Of a stretch of 64,000 nucleotides of DNA, positions 59,350 to 64,000 are shown piece after piece. Every line of letters begins with the position of its first letter. The first letter of the stretch is position 1. The DNA comes from a virus. Made by a program: the position numbers and the translations under genes. The notes beneath the pieces were generated by a model. It was not told where the DNA came from. It saw only the letters and a program-made list of their open reading frames with translations, and ran no database searches. The stretch is taken from positions 1-64,000 of the IMG/VR virus record IMGVR_UViG_3300014913_000011; one strand, given 5' to 3'.

Positions 59350-59662
59350 ATTTAAATTAATATTACTGCTTTTATTTCAGCCATTGGATGGCTTGTTTAC
59401 CTATATTGGTATACAGAGGGCTGATAGTATATATGTTGAAGGTAATCCGATATTACTTTGGTTGCTAGAAAACAATTCTAGTGAGGCTTTGATTCTATTT
59501 TTTACCAAGCTAATAGCCTGTATCTTCGTATTATTTATATATTTAACATTAAAAGAAGAGCCTACAAAGTTATTTCGGTATGTTATAAACATTTGTTTAC
59601 TAATATATACTTATGTAATTTTGACTTGGTTATATGTTTTAACTATTGGAGCACTATCATGA
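59336..59662 (+). CDS. DUF5658-like membrane protein
   Basis: 108 residues, GTG start inside the preceding gene. Three to four hydrophobic segments; PLDGLFTYIGIQ and YVEGNPILLWLL match the DUF5658 membrane family pattern ('D..fT..g...g..E.NP'). It ends in the start codon of the next gene. Function unknown. Confidence 0.6.
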   Translation: MTTVRFKLILLLLFQPLDGLFTYIGIQRADSIYVEGNPILLWLLENNSSEALILFFTKLIACIFVLFIYLTLKEEPTKLFRYVINICLLIYTYVILTWLYVLTIGALS

Positions 59663-60219
59663 AAAAGTTTATTGAGTTTATTTTAAAATTATTAGGATTT
59701 AAGAGGGAAGAGTCTGAATCAGGTGGTACCTATACTCCCTCAGAGCCATCAGCTCCCAGTCCACCACCTATGGAAGTTAAAGAAGAAGGTGAACTAGAGG
59801 TAAAGGAACCTAAAGAAGAAGAAATAGAACAGTCTAGAATAGAACCAAAGAAAACTAAGAAAAAGGGTACAGTAGATACCTTCCTCTGGAAACCTAAAGC
59901 AGATCATAGTAACCTTCCAGTTGTAGTAGTTTCTGCTGATAACTTTAAGTCAGAAGATCTATTTGTAGAGATTGTGGGAAAAGGTAAGAAGGTTCTAAAA
60001 ATAGATATTAGAAACTCAGCTAGAGCAAATATGTTACCTGGCTTTGAATTTGGAAGAATTCATTTTAGAATTAACAGATCTGGGAAAGAACTTAATAAGA
60101 GCGCACCTTTAAAAGTACGCTTCTACAGGAAAGAAGGTGGAGAGAAAATACCTGTAAAAGTTAGAGGTAGGAAGAGTATAACTATTAAAAAACCTACTCA
60201 TAGGAAAGATTTAAAATAG
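59659..60219 (+). CDS. Hypothetical protein with Pro/Glu-rich linker
   Basis: 186 residues from an ATG overlapping the previous stop (ATGA), with GGAG 7 nt upstream. Short amphipathic start (MKKFIEFILKLLGFKR), then a Glu/Pro/Lys-rich linker (28-85), then a soluble beta-type domain (VVVVSADNFKSEDLFVEIVG to the end) with Lys/Arg-rich strands. A small Ig-like domain on a flexible arm is suggested. Function unknown. Confidence 0.5.
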   Translation: MKKFIEFILKLLGFKREESESGGTYTPSEPSAPSPPPMEVKEEGELEVKEPKEEEIEQSRIEPKKTKKKGTVDTFLWKPKADHSNLPVVVVSADNFKSEDLFVEIVGKGKKVLKIDIRNSARANMLPGFEFGRIHFRINRSGKELNKSAPLKVRFYRKEGGEKIPVKVRGRKSITIKKPTHRKDLK

Positions 60220-60222
60220 CAT

Positions 60223-60251
60223 TTGATTTCTGTGGGTCATTCGTGTATACT
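60223..60251 (+). promoter_or_regulatory. Sigma70-like promoter (TTGATT-17-TATACT)
   Basis: TTGATT (60223-60228), 17 nt, TATACT (60246-60251), upstream of the SD AAAGGAG and the ATG at 60285. Confidence 0.65.
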
Positions 60252-60284
60252 TACAATATTAAATTTATTTAAAGGAGCAATGAA

Positions 60285-60599
60285 ATGTTAGTACCAATAT
60301 TAACAACAATAGTAGCAGCAGGACTTGGGTTTTTTCTTGGAAGAAAGTTAAGAGAAGAGAAGAAACAAAAAAGCATTGCAGAAGTATTAACTACAGCTAC
60401 ACCTATTACACTTAGTTTAGTAGAAATTGAAGAAGCAGGTTTTAGTGCTCTAATAAAAGACCTAACTAAGTTTAAAATACTTGTAGATACTACTAGTGGA
60501 GAGAAATTCGTGGAAATACCCCTGGAAGACCTACTTCAGGTAATAGTACAAAAATTTAGACAGTTGAATCTAGAAATTGAAGACTTAGCTAAAAGGTAA
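60285..60599 (+). CDS. Membrane-anchored small protein
   Basis: 104 residues, ATG with AAAGGAG. A single N-terminal hydrophobic helix (LVPILTTIVAAGLGFFLG) followed by Arg/Lys-rich residues, so N-out/C-in is likely. The cytoplasmic part is a small mixed domain with a helical end (LLQVIVQKFRQLNLEIEDLAK). It pairs with the similar gene 9 nt downstream. Function unknown. Confidence 0.55.
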   Translation: MLVPILTTIVAAGLGFFLGRKLREEKKQKSIAEVLTTATPITLSLVEIEEAGFSALIKDLTKFKILVDTTSGEKFVEIPLEDLLQVIVQKFRQLNLEIEDLAKR

Positions 60600-60607
60600 T
60601 AATCCAG

Positions 60608-60886
60608 ATGTTATTACTATTCTTAGCCGTCTTCGTACTTGCTTTGGCTAGTACTGTGTTTGATAAGATAGATCTTAAGACACCAACTGGTGAAGATCTT
60701 TATATATCTCTATCAGTAAGGACTATTATAGAGAATGATCTCGCTCAACATATTAAGAAATTAGAGACAGTACATACCTACAAATCAGAAAGTGGAGTAG
60801 ATATGTTACAAATCAATTTGTTTGATTATGTAAAGATCCTAGAGCTGGAAGTAGAGAGGGTAATAAAAAAGGCCAAATCAGTTTAG
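60608..60886 (+). CDS. Membrane-anchored small protein
   Basis: 92 residues with an N-terminal hydrophobic helix (LLLFLAVFVLALASTVF), then a soluble domain ending in a helix (YVKILELEVERVIKKAKSV). Similar layout to the 104-residue neighbour, suggesting a pair that acts together at the membrane; no sequence family is recognised. Its end overlaps the leftward terminator. Confidence 0.5.
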   Translation: MLLLFLAVFVLALASTVFDKIDLKTPTGEDLYISLSVRTIIENDLAQHIKKLETVHTYKSESGVDMLQINLFDYVKILELEVERVIKKAKSV

Positions 60887-60894
60887 ATTTAGCC
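60865..60894 (-). terminator. Rho-independent terminator of the leftward small gene
   Basis: On the minus strand, a 9-bp stem (GGCTAAATC with GATTTGGCC, one G-U), 6-nt loop and six Ts. It closes the leftward gene 60921-61151 and overlaps the stop codon region of the rightward gene. Confidence 0.8.
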
Positions 60895-60920
60895 TCTAGA
60901 CCTAATTAAGTAGTTAAAAC

Positions 60921-61151
60921 TTAAGCAGGAAATTTCGTACTAACAGCTATAGCAGTAGCTTCCAGCTTAGAACTTCCCACACCTTGAAAAAGCTCCGACT
61001 CATCTGAACTCATACAAAAAGTAATTTTGACTGAGACTCCATTTAGTTGTTCGAAATTTTTTATTTTCTTTCTTACACCTAAATTAGAGTTTGCATACTC
61101 TATGATAGCTGATGTACTACCTAAGTCCAACATTGCTTGTTTACTTGGCAT
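60921..61151 (-). CDS. Small leftward protein inside the rightward region
   Basis: 76 residues from the ATG at 61151, chosen because GGAGG lies 8 nt upstream. It begins MPSKQAMLDLGSTSAIIEYA and is Ser/Ala/Leu-rich with one Cys. It is the only leftward gene right of 53.6 kb and has its own promoter motif (61187-61196) and terminator. The same promoter type and size as the small genes at 39717 and 50893 suggests a late-expressed protein; function unknown. Confidence 0.65.
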   Translation of the reverse strand: MPSKQAMLDLGSTSAIIEYANSNLGVRKKIKNFEQLNGVSVKITFCMSSDESELFQGVGSSKLEATAIAVSTKFPA

Positions 61152-61186
61152 TATGAATACCTCCAATTTGTTATATAACATCTAGA

Positions 61187-61196
61187 ATATAGTACA
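61187..61196 (-). promoter_or_regulatory. Late-type promoter motif (TGTACTATAT)
   Basis: An exact copy on the minus strand, 36 nt upstream of the ATG at 61151, in a divergent 132-nt gap with a rightward promoter. Confidence 0.6.
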
Positions 61197-61202
61197 TTTA
61201 AT

Positions 61203-61218
61203 CTACCATCACTGGTAG
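61203..61218. promoter_or_regulatory. Short inverted repeat between divergent promoters
   Basis: CTACC and GGTAG with a 6-nt loop, located between the leftward motif (61187-61196) and the -35 of the rightward promoter (61216-61221). It could be an operator. No protein partner is known. Confidence 0.35.
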
Positions 61219-61244
61219 ACTTCAATACCGTACTATGGTATACT
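61216..61244 (+). promoter_or_regulatory. Sigma70-like promoter (TAGACT-17-TATACT)
   Basis: TAGACT (61216-61221), 17 nt, TATACT (61239-61244), followed by an SD (TAGGAG) and the ATG at 61284. Drives the sugar-modification genes. Confidence 0.55.
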
Positions 61245-61283
61245 GGTTGTTATACTAGATGTATATACTTAATAGGAGTTGAG

Positions 61284-62039
61284 ATGTCAAGCAATATACA
61301 AGAATTACTAAATACGTATAAAGATAGATGCAAAACCAACTGTAGACCATACTTAATACTAGGAAGCAATGGACATGCTAGAGAAATGCTACAAACCTCC
61401 AGAAATAGTTTAGGAAATATACAAAACTCAACCTTATATGAGTATTTTGGATTCATATTAGAAAATGAATTAGCAACATTTAATAAAGGATTTCAAGATA
61501 AAAAATACATACTTGAAGAGGAGTTAATAGAAGAATTAATTGAAAAATTTCCACTAAACGCTTCACAAAATAGGAAAGTATACTTAGGCATAGGTATAGG
61601 TAGTCCCAAAATTAAAGAAAAAATTTATAAAAAATATAAAAAAGAACATAGAGTTAACTTTGTAAACATTGTAAGTAATTTAGCTCAAGCAGAAGAATCT
61701 ATAAATGGCTGGGTATTTAAACCAGAGCAGGGTTTGTATATTGCAAATAATGTTAACTTAACTACAAACGTATCCTTAGGAAAGCATGTACATTTAAATA
61801 CAGCTTGCACTGTTTGTCATGATGCTAAGATAGATGACTTTTCAATTGTGTCGCCTGGAGCGATAGTTTGTGGAAACGTGTCTATAGGTAAGAGGTGTTA
61901 CATAGGTGCAGGTGCAGTTATAAGAGATGGGGTGTCTATAGCAGATGACACTACTATAGGTGCGGGTACAGTAGTAGTTAAGGATATAGAGGAAACTGGA
62001 AGAACTTTTATTGGAGTACCTGCAAAAGAATTAAAATGA
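61284..62039 (+). CDS. NeuD/PglD-like sugar O-acyltransferase
   Basis: 251 residues, ATG with TAGGAG. N-terminal Rossmann-like part (PYLILGSNGHAREMLQTSRN) is followed by hexapeptide repeats ([IV]G..V.I...) such as VSLGKHVHLNTACTVCHDAK and ending FIGVPAKELK, which give a left-handed beta-helix. This is the NeuD/PglD family that acetylates sugars on nucleotide or polymer. The gene is transcribed with two glycosyltransferases and overlaps the first by 4 nt, so it likely makes a modified sugar for a cell-surface or phage glycan. Confidence 0.85.
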   Translation: MSSNIQELLNTYKDRCKTNCRPYLILGSNGHAREMLQTSRNSLGNIQNSTLYEYFGFILENELATFNKGFQDKKYILEEELIEELIEKFPLNASQNRKVYLGIGIGSPKIKEKIYKKYKKEHRVNFVNIVSNLAQAEESINGWVFKPEQGLYIANNVNLTTNVSLGKHVHLNTACTVCHDAKIDDFSIVSPGAIVCGNVSIGKRCYIGAGAVIRDGVSIADDTTIGAGTVVVKDIEETGRTFIGVPAKELK

Positions 62040-63085
62040 AATTACTATACATATCAGGATATCATGAGACTTTAGAATATAATGATCTAAGTCTCTTCAC
62101 AGAGATGGGTATAGATTGGTTCTCTACTGGAAAATATAAGGATACTAGTGAACAACTCACTAGCAAGTCCTGGAGACCTAGTATTACTAAGGAGACAGAT
62201 CAGGAACTATTACAAGAATTTAACAGGTTAAACCCTAACCAACAACAGTATGGGAGAGTACAACTAAGTAAGGAATTCGTGGATAAATTTGACATGATAC
62301 TGTGTAGTTTTTGTTTCTTAAGACAAGATATGTTAGACTTAATATGGCCACACTGTAAACACAAACCCTTAGCGTTCTTAACATACTCACAGCAGTTCTC
62401 GAATTTTGAGGTAAGACTTCAAGAATATAGATCTAAAGGTGTGAAGCTAGTAAGGGGGTCTCCCAGAGAGTCTACAATAGATAATTATGCAGGAGAGGAT
62501 GCTATTATTAGATGTTATGTAGATGAAAATGTATTCTCTAAATGGACAGGGGGGAATAGTAAGGTACTTAGTTTTTCAAATGACTTTCCAGCGAGAATTA
62601 ATCATCCAAATTTTAATTGTTATAGAGCATATAATAGGGTCATACAGCAAAAACTTCCATGCTCACTTTTTGGTAACCAGACAGAACCTGCAGGAGGAGG
62701 AGGCTTCATACCCTTTGAAAAACATCTTGAAGAGTATAAGAATTGTAGTTGTTACTTTTCTATAGGATCTCCCCCAGCAACAGTAACCTATAATTTTTTA
62801 GAGGCTTGGATGACTGGGGCACCAGTATTAACTTTTGGAAGTAAAATAGGTAATGGAGTAGATTATAATACCCATGAGCCTCCCTTCCTAATCGAAAATG
62901 ATGTAGATGGTTTCTATTCAGACGATCTCGCAGAACTAATATTAACAGCTAATACATTACTTCTAGACCAAAACTTAGCAAAGAAAGTTGGAGATGCTGG
63001 AAGAAAGAAATGTCTGTCCATCTTTGGGAAAGAAGTAGTTAAAACTAGTTGGGAAGTTTTTTTCAAATCACTAGGGGTTTATTAG
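62036..63085 (+). CDS. Glycosyltransferase (GT-B type) A
   Basis: 349 residues. N-terminal Rossmann half (LLYISGYHETLEYNDLSLFT), linker, and a C-terminal half with ATVTYNFLEAWMTGAPVLTF and VDGFYSDDLAELI, the donor-binding pattern of GT4-like transferases (E..A.G.PV). It is the paralogue of the next gene. It would move a sugar from a nucleotide donor to an acceptor. Overlaps the NeuD-like gene by 4 nt. The acceptor is unknown. Confidence 0.75.
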   Translation: MKLLYISGYHETLEYNDLSLFTEMGIDWFSTGKYKDTSEQLTSKSWRPSITKETDQELLQEFNRLNPNQQQYGRVQLSKEFVDKFDMILCSFCFLRQDMLDLIWPHCKHKPLAFLTYSQQFSNFEVRLQEYRSKGVKLVRGSPRESTIDNYAGEDAIIRCYVDENVFSKWTGGNSKVLSFSNDFPARINHPNFNCYRAYNRVIQQKLPCSLFGNQTEPAGGGGFIPFEKHLEEYKNCSCYFSIGSPPATVTYNFLEAWMTGAPVLTFGSKIGNGVDYNTHEPPFLIENDVDGFYSDDLAELILTANTLLLDQNLAKKVGDAGRKKCLSIFGKEVVKTSWEVFFKSLGVY

Positions 63086-63088
63086 AGT

Positions 63089-64000
63089 ATGAAAAAGAGA
63101 GTTTTTAATATAGTTGGCCATGATATATTAGAGTACAACAACTTAAAACTATTCTCTACATTAGGTTATGAGGTATTTACTCCAAGTGTCTATATGGATC
63201 CTAAAAACCCAGATCCTACTAAACCATACTTACCTAATTTGGATTTAAATGTAAATAAAGAAATACTAGACGAGTTTTTACGCTTAAATCTAGGTGGGTA
63301 TCGGTACCCAAATAAGTTAAAAATATCAAAATCCTTCATTGATAAGTTTGATATAATTCTAGTATCATGGATAAAGGATGTCCTAATAGATGAAGAAGAT
63401 TGGAAGCTAATTAAAGATAAGTTAGTTATATATCAAAGTTTAGGTCAATCTAGTAAAGGTAGAGAGTATCGTATAGCTAAATGGAGAGCAGAAAAGGGAA
63501 TAAAGATAGTAAGAATATCAGATAAGGAGCGTAACTTTCCACTATATGGTGGAGAAGATGCAATCATTGATTTAGACATCGACTGCAATTACTATACTGG
63601 ATGGGTAGGTAATGATTCTAGTGTTCTAACTATTAACTCCTCAGTGTTTCAAAGAAGTCTTGCGTGTAACTCCAATCAATACCTAGAAGTAGTCAATAAG
63701 TTTAATAAAAAATTATATGGAACTGGCAATGACCCTTCAGCTGCTAGTTTTATTAAGGGAACAGCATCCAAAGAAGAATTGCTAGCTGAACTTATAACGT
63801 GTAGAGCTTTCTTTTCACTAGGTACTAAACCTTGTCCAGTGGTTTTGTCTTTTAAGGAAGCCATGTCCACAGGTATACCTGTAGTAACTTGGGGTCCTAG
63901 ATTGGGAGGCCCAACCTATGCAGCATGTGATTACATAGAGAATGGAGTGAATGGTTTTTATTCAGATAATTTAGAGGAACTGAAGAGTTATCTTAGATTG
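63089..64000 (+). CDS. Glycosyltransferase (GT-B type) B, cut by the window end
   Basis: The frame is open from the ATG at 63089 (4 nt after the preceding stop) to the end (304 codons). It begins MKKRVFNIVGHDILEYNNLK, paralogous with the preceding gene's start (ISGYHETLEYNDLS). The C-terminal seen part SFKEAMSTGIPVVTWGPRLG, followed by YIENGVNGFYSDNLEEL, matches the same donor-site pattern. The missing end would hold the last helices. Likely the same pathway as the neighbour. Confidence 0.72.
   Translation, partial: MKKRVFNIVGHDILEYNNLKLFSTLGYEVFTPSVYMDPKNPDPTKPYLPNLDLNVNKEILDEFLRLNLGGYRYPNKLKISKSFIDKFDIILVSWIKDVLIDEEDWKLIKDKLVIYQSLGQSSKGREYRIAKWRAEKGIKIVRISDKERNFPLYGGEDAIIDLDIDCNYYTGWVGNDSSVLTINSSVFQRSLACNSNQYLEVVNKFNKKLYGTGNDPSAASFIKGTASKEELLAELITCRAFFSLGTKPCPVVLSFKEAMSTGIPVVTWGPRLGGPTYAACDYIENGVNGFYSDNLEELKSYLRL

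Overview
The window is part of the genome of a tailed double-stranded DNA phage (Caudoviricetes). It is AT-rich and densely packed, with many 1-30 nt overlaps between neighbouring genes and clear Shine-Dalgarno (SD) sites. It carries a complete head-and-tail gene set: terminase, portal, capsid protease, scaffold, decoration protein, major capsid protein, neck proteins, tail tube, tail chaperones, a 2092-residue tape measure and hub-like tail proteins. I see no tail-sheath-like protein, so a long-tailed siphovirus is the simplest reading. A zinc amidase endolysin, a two-membrane-segment holin candidate and a membrane-anchored coiled-coil (spanin-like) protein suggest a Gram-negative host. The host genus cannot be read from the sequence.

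Layout. From 53.6 kb down to 1, essentially all genes are on the minus strand. Read in the direction of transcription, they are: (i) 53.6-46 kb, small zinc-ribbon proteins, a PPP-family phosphatase, a clamp-loader ATPase with a delta-like partner, a SLOG (DUF2493) protein and a Vsr-like endonuclease; (ii) 46-39 kb, an actin-like ATPase, amidase endolysin, fibre-type protein, methionine aminopeptidase, dNMP kinase and a membrane zincin-like protein; (iii) 39-27.7 kb, DNA packaging and head genes; (iv) 27.5-20 kb, fibre-like and neck proteins with an embedded CheY-like pseudo-receiver; (v) 20-17.9 kb, a lysis-type membrane cluster; (vi) 17.8-0 kb, tail genes. From about 54.2 kb the genes run rightward: a DnaQ-type exonuclease, a MoxR-type AAA ATPase with a VWA/metallopeptidase partner, small membrane and secreted proteins, then a sugar-modification cluster (NeuD-like acyltransferase plus two paralogous glycosyltransferases, the last cut by the window end).

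Homing elements are frequent. There are two inteins with LAGLIDADG endonuclease motifs, one in the Walker A loop of the terminase and one in a zinc knuckle of a neck protein. There is also a free-standing LAGLIDADG endonuclease with three SANT-like repeats, and a Vsr-like nuclease. The terminase intein has the residues expected of a class 3 (W-C-T) intein.

Regulation. Two promoter classes can be read by eye. Rightward genes are preceded by sigma70-like promoters of form T(T/A)GA(C/T)T - 17 nt - TATACT. Leftward genes are repeatedly preceded by a motif close to T(G/A)TACTATAT without a recognisable -35. In four cases this motif lies only 6-10 nt before an ATG that lacks an SD, which predicts leaderless messages. 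Several rho-independent terminators punctuate the leftward operons.

Most promising items for follow-up: the MoxR/VWA-metallopeptidase pair, the CheY-like pseudo-receiver inside the neck gene cluster, the class 3 terminase intein, the phage-borne methionine aminopeptidase and actin-like ATPase, and the late-type promoter motif.
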